Of a DNA stretch of 64,000 nucleotides, positions 26,101 through 37,019 are shown in pieces. Source of the stretch: Osedax frankpressi (taxonomy: Eukaryota > Annelida > Polychaeta > Sabellida > Siboglinidae); NCBI GenBank assembly GCA_964035775.1, contig OZ038315.1, forward strand, positions 19,091,274 through 19,155,273, given 5' to 3'. Numbering within the stretch: the stretch's first letter is position 1; every line of letters begins with the position of its first letter. The translations under genes were made by a program, and so were the position numbers. The notes beneath the pieces are model-generated. The model saw only the letters and a program-made list of their open reading frames with translations, did not search any database and was not told the DNA's origin.

Positions 26101-29100
26101 GACTGATGGGGTTATAAGAACCCTGCGATTCGTTGCTGAATTGGGTGTTCTCGAATATGTATTTACTGCCGCGGACAAGTTGAACTACCATGGCGGTAAT
26201 ATACTTGCGAGCTTCCTTACTCTACGAGTTGTGTGTAAGTTGAGTTAATTAGGTGTTAACGGTTGGAAATGATAGTCGAGTGAGTAAAATGAGTAACTAA
26301 AAAGCGAATAGAATTGAGTACAAATAGTAAAATGAATAAAATGAGTAAAGTGAGTACAATTAGTAAAGTGAGTAAAGTGAATAAAGTGAGTAAAGTGAGT
26401 TAAGTCAATTGAGTAAAACATTTAAAACTGGAAATGCTTAATATTAGAAAATTGTGTGAAGTGAATAAAGTGATTAAATTCTATAAATGCAGACGATTGA
26501 TTAAGGTGGATAAAGCTTTTAAATGAATAATTCATGTTAAAATAATTTAGTGAGTTAGGTAAATTAATTAAATAAATCGAATAAAGTTATTTAAAAAAGT
26601 GATTAAAATGAGAAAGTAAAAAAAGTGAGTAAAGTGATTAAAATGAGAAAGTTAGTACAGTTAGTAAAGTGAGAAAAATTAGCAAAAATAGAAAATTACA
26701 CGAGTTAGTATAGTAAGTAACGTTAATTAATATAACTTAAATTAAGTAATGCAGTATATAAATTTAGATTAATATAAATTATGAATGTTTAGAAATTTTC
26801 ATTATAGATCTATAGTATATTATATATTCATATCAATGTGTATCGTATTATTAATGAGAGATTAACGTTACTCTCGATGTTATCGATCACGTAATGCCAT
26901 AGCAGAGGGTCAGTCTGCATGAGTAGTGTACAGGTAAGATTCTTTGCTCCTCCTCTACCAAAACTACGTTTACTTCGCCCTTTCCTCTCGTCGTGCCCAC
27001 TCTTATCCTTTCCGTCGTTATGTGAATCTTCAATATCGGTATACTTTAACTTTTCGTGCTCGATATCCGCCTGTATAAGAATATTAAATAAGTTCAAGAT
27101 AACTCTTATATTTTATTTTCGTATAAATCCACTTTTATTCTCAATTCATCGTAAAACCTTTTCCATGTTAATTTTATTTGCCAATATTTCTACAGTTTGC
27201 ATTTTTTTTCTAGTTTCCCCTTCGTTTCCGCAGACTGAATTTGCAAATTCATTGACAGCTCTTTTCTTCCTCCTAGTAATATAAACACGAATCTGATTAA
27301 TGTAATTATGTAGGTGAACATATTAAATTGATTACATTAATTAATTATAATATACTATCATAACGATAAGAACGATGAGGATTATTATAAAAGTGTAATT
27401 AGATTAGTTAATTCATCAAAAATGTACGATAGGAGCTTATTTTAATTTTTCTAAAGTATTATTAGAAGAATCATACAGAAATTATAATTCTATTTATTTA
27501 TTATATAATTGATATTACGGGAATGTATTCATATACAACAGATTCGTTTTTTATTAGAAAATAGCATCCATGTTTATCTTGATATATCTATTATGGTTCA
27601 TAATATAGACTTATCCCTGCACATATATTTCATTTATATCTACTGATGCGTTTTCTTCCATTGCCCTCCCATTTGACCTATATGACATATATTTTCCCTA
27701 TACGCAAAATATTCCATCTCCATCTCCATCTCCATCTCCATCTCCATCTCCATCTCCATCTCCATCTCCATCTCCATCTCCATCTCCATCTCCATCTCCA
27801 TCTCCATCTCCATCTCCATCTCCATCTCCATCTCCATCTCCATCTCCATCTCCATCTCCATCTCCATCTCCATCTCCATCTCCATCTCCATCTCCATCTC
27901 CATCTCCATCTCCATCTCCATCTCCATCTCCATCTCCATATCCATCTCCATCTCCCTTCCTCTACTCCTCACTCACTACCTCGCGTATAATTAGAGTCGG
28001 CAATTTCGATTATCCGATAACGACCTTTATATTAAACGACCCTTATATTAAACGTTAACAACTAGGACACGCCCACCTGAATTGCGACGTATTCAAGTTA
28101 TCGCTGTGGTAGATCACCGAATGTCCCGAGTCGTTTAATGCTCGTAACTCGTTCTTGTAGTTTTGGGCCAGCTCGACCTGCCAACTTCCTCGGTCGTTAG
28201 CTAGATTTATCGAACCGACGAATACATTCTTCAACATGGCACCGTGCACCAACGAGCCGCGATCACCTGTATCCGAGTGTGGTTATAGCGGGGAATAAGG
28301 CGAAAGAATGTTAAGGCAGGTATCGGAGTGTAATTGTGACGGATGTGGTCGTTGTAAATTAGGCTTGATAAAGTAACCATGGGTTATTATGTAGTAGGAT
28401 CGGTGAATCTGGGCGGGTTATAGTTGGCACGTCGCATAGAAGATATTAATTTTAGTAGTATTTAGATGTGTTTTGTAGTGGTGTACCTATGTTTGGAAGA
28501 TGTCAACCTATTTTATTATATGATAAGAAAGTAAACAACGAGTCATTGGAAGTAGTTATATGTCTCGGTAAGTCGCTACAGTGTGTAATGTGTAATCTAC
28601 TAGAATGTGTAATCAACAAACAACCTATCTTTATGACAAGCTATGCATACGACATCGGATTACTATTCAGCTATGGTATATGTATAATAGAAACCTTGTA
28701 AATAGCCTGAATATATAAACGAAACATCGTGTGGAACATCTTTACCGTTTTCATCTATTCCCATGAAATCCTCTGTAAAGATTGACTTCTCCGGCTTAAG
28801 TAATAATCGCAGAGTACTGCAGGTATACGAAATATCTTCATTACAAATATAATTATTAATTTAAAAACATTATATAATGTATTAAAATATTTTAATTTGA
28901 ATATACATTATAATGGATACTTTTGTAATTTCAAAGATTATTAATTACTGATTACATATTATATCCATAGAATAACCGTCCATGAGTGACTATACGTAAT
29001 CGCAAATTATTTCCATTATCAAGCGCTCTTTTCCTTCTGTGATTTATCTTCTCCGAATCATAATTGAGGCTTTCGTAATGAAGAATCATCGAATTTAATG

Positions 29101-29103
29101 GAA
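18547..29103 (-). CDS. ADAM10: ADAM10 (Kuzbanian) metalloprotease, 17 exons found, 5' exon missing
   Basis: Minus-strand exons: 29103-28956, 28816-28695, 28266-28077, 27272-27194, 27070-26867, 26221-26081, 25087-24907, 24569-24412, 23477-23245, 22837-22780, 22457-22333, 21599-21501, 20944-20854, 20499-20385, 19859-19740, 19360-19221, 18744-18547 (stop). Phases agree throughout (about 800 codons; human ADAM10 748 aa). In order: prodomain ([26 protein letters not shown]), cysteine switch [12 protein letters not shown], furin site RSKR, catalytic domain ([28 protein letters not shown]), zinc motif [12 protein letters not shown] split between two exons, disintegrin ([17 protein letters not shown]), Cys-rich domain ending [11 protein letters not shown], membrane segment [19 protein letters not shown] and tail starting HTPSSNP. 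The signal-peptide exon is not placed; an exon end near 29235 is a weak candidate. The enzyme sheds surface proteins such as Notch. The tail lacks the proline-rich SH3 motifs of human ADAM10. The border of the exon ending at 23245 is the least certain. Confidence 0.95.
20040..20120. repeat. (TA)n microsatellite in an ADAM10 intron
   Basis: About 80 bp of TA dinucleotide with two TATG units, in the intron between the ADAM10 exons at 20385-20499 and 19740-19859. Confidence 0.9.
20945..21500 (-). other. U12-type AT-AC intron of ADAM10
   Basis: The exon ends ...TGTCC and the intron opens with ATATCCTTT, an exact match to the minor-spliceosome AT-AC donor. At the other end CTACTTAAC resembles the U12 branch site TTCCTTAAC, and 11 nt after its branch A comes CAC, the AC acceptor. 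Splicing there gives TGT CC|G ACG AAT TCA and an open frame running into [15 protein letters not shown], which aligns with human ADAM10 ASDPKPNFTDCNRH. No GT donor lies between the Cys codon and an in-frame TAG 21 nt later, so a U2 GT-AG reading is not available for this exon end. Confidence 0.88.
23850..23870 (+). repeat. Short G-run in an ADAM10 intron
   Basis: About ten consecutive G bases in the intron between the ADAM10 exons at 24412 and 23477. The rest of that intron holds a plus-strand frame at 23764-23961 with no recognisable protein, which I do not call. Confidence 0.6.
25101..25680. repeat. 13-bp array (GGGCGTGTCATTA)n in ADAM10 intron 6
   Basis: About 44 copies of a 13-bp unit with variants (GGACATGTCATTT, GGGCATGGCAATA, TTATTA forms). 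On the transcribed minus strand the unit reads TAATGACACGCCC. The array ends 12 nt from the splice acceptor of the exon that starts at 25087, so the branch point and upstream acceptor sequence must lie within repeat units. Confidence 0.95.
25690..26080. other. GC-richer intron sequence, nothing recognised
   Basis: The rest of ADAM10 intron 6. Base composition is near 45-50% G+C. A 67-codon plus-strand frame (25783-25986) has no recognisable domain and lies antisense inside an intron, so I treat it as chance. Confidence 0.4.
26280..26420. repeat. Degenerate GAGTAAAGT repeats
   Basis: About fifteen degenerate copies of a 9-10-bp motif (GAGTAAAGT, GAGTAAAAT, GAATAAAGT) in the ADAM10 intron between the exons at 26867 and 26221. 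Scattered copies continue to about 26700. Confidence 0.75.
27714..27955. repeat. (CTCCAT)n hexamer array in an ADAM10 intron
   Basis: About 40 copies of CTCCAT, perfect except one CATATC near the end, between the ADAM10 exons at 28077-28266 and 27194-27272. His-Leu and Met-Glu frames cross it on the two strands and are artefacts. Confidence 0.97.
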
Positions 29104-32100
29104 CTGCAAATACAATACGAATCGTGTAATAAGAATCATTTAATATAAGTAATTTATGTATTTCATAATTTTTAAATTCTTTTTTAAATATATGCCATAT
29201 ATTTATACAATATGTATCTTCTTTATGTCTTTACCTTGTAGATGGTAGTTGGTAAATGATAATTACTTGAAGTTTAATAAACAAAAACAATATGTATTCA
29301 TTGACATCTATGGACTTTCAGTTCTACATAATCGATACTTTATACGATACTGTGTATTTGTCTAATTTAATATAAAATATGGGTTACTATTAACTACAAA
29401 CTCAATAGCCGTATGTAGTTTAAAATATCGCTATATAATTTATATTTTCAATATCCGATTTAAGATTAATATAAATAAAATATATATATTAAATATATCA
29501 TAAATATATAATCATTATTATATATTATACAATATTATTAATGATAATAATAAATTACCATTATATAATATGCATTTAATATTGCAATAATTAAATATAT
29601 TCATGAATATATTTAATTAATATTACATAACATGTAATAATATTTTAAAACGTCAGTTTACAATATTATGTGATTATTATATTGTTAACATTAAAAATGC
29701 ATATTATTTTTAAAAAATCAACAAATTTAAAAATAATTTTTAAAATTGTTTAAATTTTATTATTGTATGATACCTTTTTTATATCCATATATCCATTTAT
29801 TAAACCCAATAGTAGATACATATATGATCAATGTAATTAAATTCATATCAGATATTATTTTATATGAATTATTGTAAATCCAAAAAAGGATATTATAAAT
29901 AAATAATTAATATTTAAAATAAATAATGAAAAGGAAGTCAATTTATTTTATAACCATATTTATATTATGATTCATAGATATATTGAATATTACAAAGGCA
30001 AATAAATGTTTTCTAAAATAATAATATAATATTACACTAATTTATTTATTAATTATTACGATCTTTAGTAATAATAAAAATAATAAATAAATATTTATAA
30101 TATTGTATTATTGTAAATGCTATTTAATATGCTGGAATAATACAATAACCCTTAAAGATTAATATAATAACCGTTAAAGTTAACGTTTAATAAGTGTATA
30201 ATAATCATTTTAATGAATATCTAAACGAAATATTAACTAACGATACGTTAAATATTAAACATTTTGTTTTATATCTAAAATAATATTGTTTGCGTTATAC
30301 TATAGTAAATATTTATAATACTATTGTTCTTATGCCTCGCTTGACTATGTAATATTATCATTTCATTATTAAAATTATCTATTAATATAATATTAATAAT
30401 ATATATTGTAATACGAAAATTAATAGTTATTCGTATACATATTTATAATATATTGATTATTAACTATATTATTTACCTTTAAATAAATATTAAATAAATA
30501 TTATTAATAATACAATAATTATTATTCCTCCATTCCTTTTTTAAAGAACAACATAGATTGTATATAATTCAGGTAAAACAGTATATAAATATATTTACAT
30601 AGTATTCATAAAGTAAAGTATGTATAATAAACTAAATTATAATATACTATAACTTTAATTTTATTTAATGAATTCTTTTTTAATATTGTATAAATTATAT
30701 AAATAAAAATGAAATGAAAATTAATAAAAATGGATATTTATAGATTGTTATATTATATATAATATTTTATATAAAATGAGAATCGTTGTTAGGTTTTCTA
30801 AAGTTTTTAAAAATATACAATATTATAGATAATTATATAATAATATCCCATATTTAATCATATATCATTTAGAAGAAAGCCCTAATGAAAATGTATATAT
30901 ATATTTGTTCGTGTACATTTCCTGACCATTGTTTTATATATTATATATTGATGTATGTTTTATTATTTATAATAATTATTATTAATTAATGAGTGTGAGT
31001 AACTGCTACTTTTAAAACTGGGGGAGATGTACTATTATTTATCTAGTTTTAATTAACCTTAAAAAATAAACTTATATATGAGATGTAATAAAGTGTATCC
31101 CAAAACTACTGTAATATCAAGTATATTAAGATAACATTCAACAATATATGAATATAATATGATCGAATATTTACTATTAATAATATCTATTGTTATAAAA
31201 TATGAAGATTTTTTAACATTTTACAATCTTTGAAATAAAAATGATAATAATCATTATATCTCTGTTTTGGTATTGACTAAATAAGTTGTGAACTGTGCTG
31301 ATTTATTTACAAATAATCAAATAATATAATTAATAATTTGTACAATTTTCATGTCTTTGTGGATCATATGTAGTTATGAATTTATATTTCTATAAATATA
31401 AATCTATGTATGTAGTTGGTTTAATAGATTTCTATTATTTAACCAAAACATATTTAACCAAATCGATAAAAACCGCACCCCAATAAATTATTTAACCAAA
31501 AAATAGAAAATATTTTAATATAGTTTTTATTTGTTGCAAACAGATATTTCTAACTATATGCCAAAAAAGATAGTTTTAAAAATAATAATATTACAACAAA
31601 TAAGCATTTCCCCCATATTATTTTATTTTTCAACATTTTATAATAATATGGGGAAAATAAATATTCGTATATGATATTAAAAATTGTGTTATGTATTATT
31701 TTAATATTATGTAATGCCCAACAAATTCCAAGACGCTCGCCACGATCTTAGAAAATAGATACACCGGCTGATTTCAATCCAATATCACAAGCATATTTTA
31801 TATTTACATTCGAATATATTGGTAGCATATAATAATAGTATACATATATTATTTAACATATATATATATTTTAACACGATCGATAATAAAATAATAGTAT
31901 TATTATATTTATTAATATACTACATTTAAATGCATACTAGTTTAAAAGTAAATATATTATTTATAATAAAGTGTAACCATTAAAATAAACTATATATGCA
32001 CATTGTGCATTTAACAATCAATAGCAGAAATTAATTTTAACGTTAATTCTGTAATCTACCAATAGTATAAAAATATAATATTAAAATATTTTATATATTA

Positions 32101-34542
32101 TTCATAATTCAAATAAATTATCAGTTTTAATATAAATCACCTAATTGGATACTAATTATATGTATTACAAAACTGTATATTTTAATAGTAGTTGTTACTG
32201 ATAATACATATATTCCAGTAAGATTAAATAAACATTATTCCTTCAATATTCCGTACACATTGCTGTTAATAGAACAATAATAAGGGGAAATGCATATTGA
32301 TTTATTATTTTTAAATTGTTCTTATCTTTATGGAATATATTTGGAAATATCTGTTGATATTAATATCATTAATGGTGAAAAATAAAATAAAATATGGTAA
32401 ATGCTTATTACAATATTTTTTCGTTACAATATTTTTGTTAACAATATTATAATTTATCATACCATCTTATGGTTTATATTTTGACATACTAGTATGTAAC
32501 AAAGAAAAGCTCTATTAAGTTAATTTACAATCAATAAAATATAAATCCATATATTTGGAAATATATGTGTATAACAAATAAAAGTTATATCCCGTTATAT
32601 CATGATAAATTGAATATCTATACAAATATCTATTTCTATATAGTAAATACCTAATATGGTATATACATAGATTTCTATTTTCCTGAAAAATAGAAATCTA
32701 TGAGTATATATGTTCCTCAAAGACATGAAAATAGCACATTGAATAAATTATTTATAAACAAATCACCACAGTTTCCAACTTCTCTAGCCAATTCCTATAT
32801 TTTTTATATTAATTCAAATTTTATTTTATATATAATATATTTAATAAGGTTTCTATAAGGATATAATATAATTAAATCATGTCACATGGAAATTCTAAAA
32901 TAGATTAATTCTCAGCAGAGCTATATGCATCATATCTATTTAAAATTCATAATAAACGTAATCACCAAAACGCCAGCCTCGATAGTCAATTTATAAACTG
33001 TGATATTGTAGGTCTATTTTTAAATATTGTGATTCAAAAGATCACAGATGGTATATAAATATATTTTAAAAAATATTTAAAATTGAATATAGAATATATA
33101 TGTTAGATTCAATGGTGATACCTTCATATATAATATAGGTTAGTCTTATATTTATGAAGTTTATCGTTTATTTTTGTAAAGATTTTATATTTGGAAAATT
33201 TATAAACAAATTTATTATTCAATTTTTTTGATTTTATTTAATGAAATGTTCATAGTTAGTTAATATTATAGAAAACAATGAATATTATTTTATATTGATC
33301 CATATAATTTTTTTATAAGCAATTATTTTCACTTGCCTGTACCTGTACCAACTTTTGTACCAATTCACTTCTCTCATTTGTATTTACTACACTATATGCT
33401 AAAATGATTAATGTGTTGCCTCATGCTCTTCTCACTACATCAGGTTCTTATTCATTATAAAAAGTGAATTAATTTTAATTTTAACCACTCTACTAAAAAT
33501 TAATAAATAATAATTAATAATTAATAATGATTCTTTTTAATTAGATTAAAATTTATTTTAAAAACTATATTTAATTAATATATACAATTATAGTATTGAA
33601 AATGATATTTAGGTAATTTTATCTAAATTATTATTAAAGTTCTTAGTTTGTTTAAAATAATCTATATAATTCAAAAGAGTGTACAAATAATTATAATATC
33701 ATAATAAATAATTTAATATATTTATAATTTATAAATAAATATATTTCATTTATATAAATATGTGAAAGCATAAATCTTGTATCAAGTCAATATTTATCAC
33801 AAAGTGAAAACCAACAATTAATTGAGATTATTAAGACAAACTGCACTTTATATAAAACAAATAAATAAAAATATATAAAAATATAAATACAATGAAAAAA
33901 TGGTTTCTGAAAAAAATAGCAAAAATACCATAATAACTGTATTACCAAACTTGTTTAATATCCTAGCTCTATTATACTTCCCATGTGTTATTTTAAAATT
34001 ATTATTCATAATTTATATATGTGTGTATATAATTATACATACGATTAAAAATTAAAATTTAGAAAATTTCACTTTAGAAAAATATTTTTAAAATAATATT
34101 TCTTACTAAAATAAGTAAAACTAAAAAGCCATGAGCCCTGCTGTGAATGATAATCTTAAATATAAAATTGTTAATTTACTTATCTCATCAAATAGATCAT
34201 TAATATTATGAAATAATGAGTGACTTATTCAATGGAATAATTATATAGGTTTATATTTTGTTATATTTAATAAACTATGTAATATATGAAATATATATAT
34301 TTATAACACAAATTTCATATAAATAGATTTAATATATAAAGAAATGAATTCTGAAATATTATTGAAGCAGGTTATATGAGAATACATATTTATGTTCATT
34401 TAATGTTTGTAATTGTTTATAAAATATAACATTGGGGATATTATTCAGATAAAAAAATTTGAATGCGTTCCAATTTAAAAAGAATGCGTTCCAATTTTAA
34501 AAGAATGCGTTTTACTAAAACTGAGGTGTACTTGATTCACAG
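29104..34542. other. AT-rich intergenic region between divergent ADAM10 and GEMIN8
   Basis: It must contain both promoters and at least the signal-peptide exon of ADAM10, but I could not place these in the AT-rich DNA. An inverted-repeat element lies at 31268-32797. A possible GEMIN8 first exon is at 34131-34169. Nothing else was recognised. Confidence 0.45.
31268..32797. mobile_element. MITE-like element A with about 90-bp inverted ends
   Basis: The left end (about 31268-31366) and right end (about 32711-32797) are inverted copies of one another. Both carry TTGRCTA..., then ...CTGTGSTGATTT, then TTTCATGTCTTTG in the same order. The interior is AT-rich, also partly self-inverted, and has no open frame. 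A related element lies at 52230-53650. This looks like a nonautonomous DNA-transposon family. Exact ends and target duplications are not determined. Confidence 0.6.
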
Positions 34543-35538
34543 TTACATAGCAGCTATCGTAAAGGCGTTATAGCCGGTTACCGTAATGGCACGAAACACT
34601 ATACTGATTGCGGGCGGGGTACATGTATTCGCCGTATTAATAAGCAAGTGAAAAAGCCGACGTCGGCAGAGGTACGAGGCCGAAGTGCGGACGACCTCGA
34701 CGTAGAAATGAACGACCCGAGTACTATCGGATACGATGTCGATCCAAGTGCAAATGTGTCCTTTGTTCAGCCTAGCGAAATTCCACTAGACGACGACGTC
34801 GCTATCTCCGCCGATTACGTTTCGACGGCGAATACGCTCGAAGTTGAAATCGATCCCGACCTCATTGAATTCTATGCTGAAACGGTGCGATTTCAGAAAC
34901 AACGTGGTATGGCAATATTAATTCATATATGCATATTAAATTATATAATATAGTTATATGTAATATAATATTTTGATTGTATTATTGAATTATTCAATAA
35001 TTATATAAATGATTAAATTTAATAAAGGATTTCCCAAAATTTATATTTTTGAATATTATAGTACTTATTACTTAATACATTATAATTTCATATATAGATG
35101 CATCTAAGGCATCAAACAAATATGTCAACTTATCAACAGGTTTTTATATTTTTATATTATACCCAAAATATGTTTAATTATGTTTTATTTAAATACAAAT
35201 GTGTAATAAAAATAATAATTATTTATAAAAAACAGATTTATTTGCAATCCTAAGCTCAATTATTTTATGTTTTTCTATGATTTTATTTTATTATGCAATT
35301 TCTTATCTATCTAACAGTTGACCAGCACCCATTGAAAGAGATGACGTCACTAGCTCCGTCGCTAGGTGGTGATAAGAAGCGCCACCTAACGGCCATGAAG
35401 CTTCTCTACGGCGACGAGGGTGGAGTTAAGATACACTCCTTGGAAACAACGTTAAACATGAAATATGATACATGTGCTGCAAATAGGGCAGGTAAATCTG
35501 CACTTTGGCCCCACCTGCCAATCAATATAAAATTCTAG
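34543..35538 (+). CDS. GEMIN8: GEMIN8 homologue, SMN-complex subunit (3 exons, 5' end unresolved)
   Basis: Exons 34543-34906, 35098-35139 and 35318-35538 join in phase to 208 codons plus TAG; human GEMIN8 is 242 aa. The start has HSSYRKGVIAG (human HHNAYRKAV). The middle has DPDLIEFYAETVRFQKQR (human TEELRQYFAETERHREER). The small exon encodes ASKASNKYVNLST (human AERLDSYVNAD). The C-terminus has MKLLYGDEGGVKIHSLETT and ends WPHLPINIKF (human WPVIPLKF). GEMIN8 links the Gemin6/7 pair to SMN during Sm-core assembly on spliceosomal snRNAs. The first exon opens at an acceptor (TTGATTCACAG), so a start exon lies upstream. A weak candidate at 34131-34169 begins MSPAVND and is in phase. The human Trp/His-rich start (YWQHYHQAM) was not found. 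Confidence 0.87.
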
Positions 35539-37019
35539 TTATCCATTTATTTATTATATCAAATTTTCTCAGTTAATTGAATAAATACCTTTTTATTATT
35601 TATTAATTCAATTATTTCAATTATAGGTAATATATTGATTTATAATATAAATATGGCATAATGGTAATCAATACAATCAAATAATTAAATACAAAATATA
35701 TTAATTATATCTAAAACAGTAGTATGTTATTTGTGATATTTCTAAAGATTATTACAATACATTAATTATAATAAGATAGTTAGTAATAGAATAGTTAAAA
35801 TATTAGAAATATCCAAATGATGAATAATTTAATCACTATCCAAATTTATTTAAAATGTTCCAAATAGAAAATTGATTGGAAATCGTTTTTGTATTTTTGT
35901 TGGGATTTTTTCAATAGAGGGAAAATATGGCATGCATTATTATTAAGATAATAATAACTTCGGACAGTCGATTATTTGTAAAAATTGTTATGGAAAAGAG
36001 ATCGATAAGGTGTTAGTTTTTTTAGGGAAATAAATTTATCAGTTATGATGCATTTTGAAAATTCAGATATTCGATTTGGTGAAAAGATATAGTTATTTAG
36101 GATTTACTTGTTTATTTAGTGTTTAATTTTTTTGATGTAAGTCACATTTATAATTAGATTTGTATCATCAGTTTGTCTAATCATAGTATTAGCTATTATG
36201 TATTAGTTATCTATATTATTTGTAATAATCAGTATCTATTTATAATTTAATTTAAATTCAGATTGGTGCTTAATTCAGGTTTTTAATCAAAAAATGTGAA
36301 TTCAAATAATATTAATAGATTATTAATTATACAATTATATAATGTACAATATACAATATATTAATGCACCAGAGATTAAAATAAATTTGAATGTAATGAA
36401 TAAAAATAGTGAAATTCAATTTATATATCACAAAAATAATCTTAATACTTACTGGAGCAAGTAATAATAAACATGTAAGTAATGTATACAACTGTGGCAA
36501 TATACACTAAGATGAAGCAATAGGTTGGTCAGTAGGTCACCGCATAATAAGAGCCTTTTATAGTCATATGACTCATCAAAGTTCATTAGGGTAATATTTG
36601 GATGTATTATATAACAAATATATTTGTTCACATTGATATTAGGAATCAACAAATGAATTTTATATGTATAAATTATATGTATATTTAAAATAAATGAATT
36701 AACCTATAACATATTTATAATATGAATAATATTATCTATGTAAATAATAAATAATTTTATATTTGAATAAGATTTATTATGTAGGATGTTTATTTATATA
36801 TATATATGTATAATAAAATATTTAATATATATATAACCTCAATATATAATTATGACTTTTAATAATATAAAATAAAAACAAATAAAACATACAAAATTAA
36901 TACTAACTATATTACTAATATATTAATTATATAAATAAGAAAAATTAGTTATGAATTCCATGTGTAGAAAAATACAAATGATACAATAAACTTACACATA
37001 CATTTATACAAAATTATAT
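35539..37019. other. Intergenic region between convergent GEMIN8 and SMARCE1
   Basis: AT-rich DNA holding the two 3' ends. A 67-codon minus-strand frame at 36449-36652 has no recognisable domain. No other feature was seen. Confidence 0.5.
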
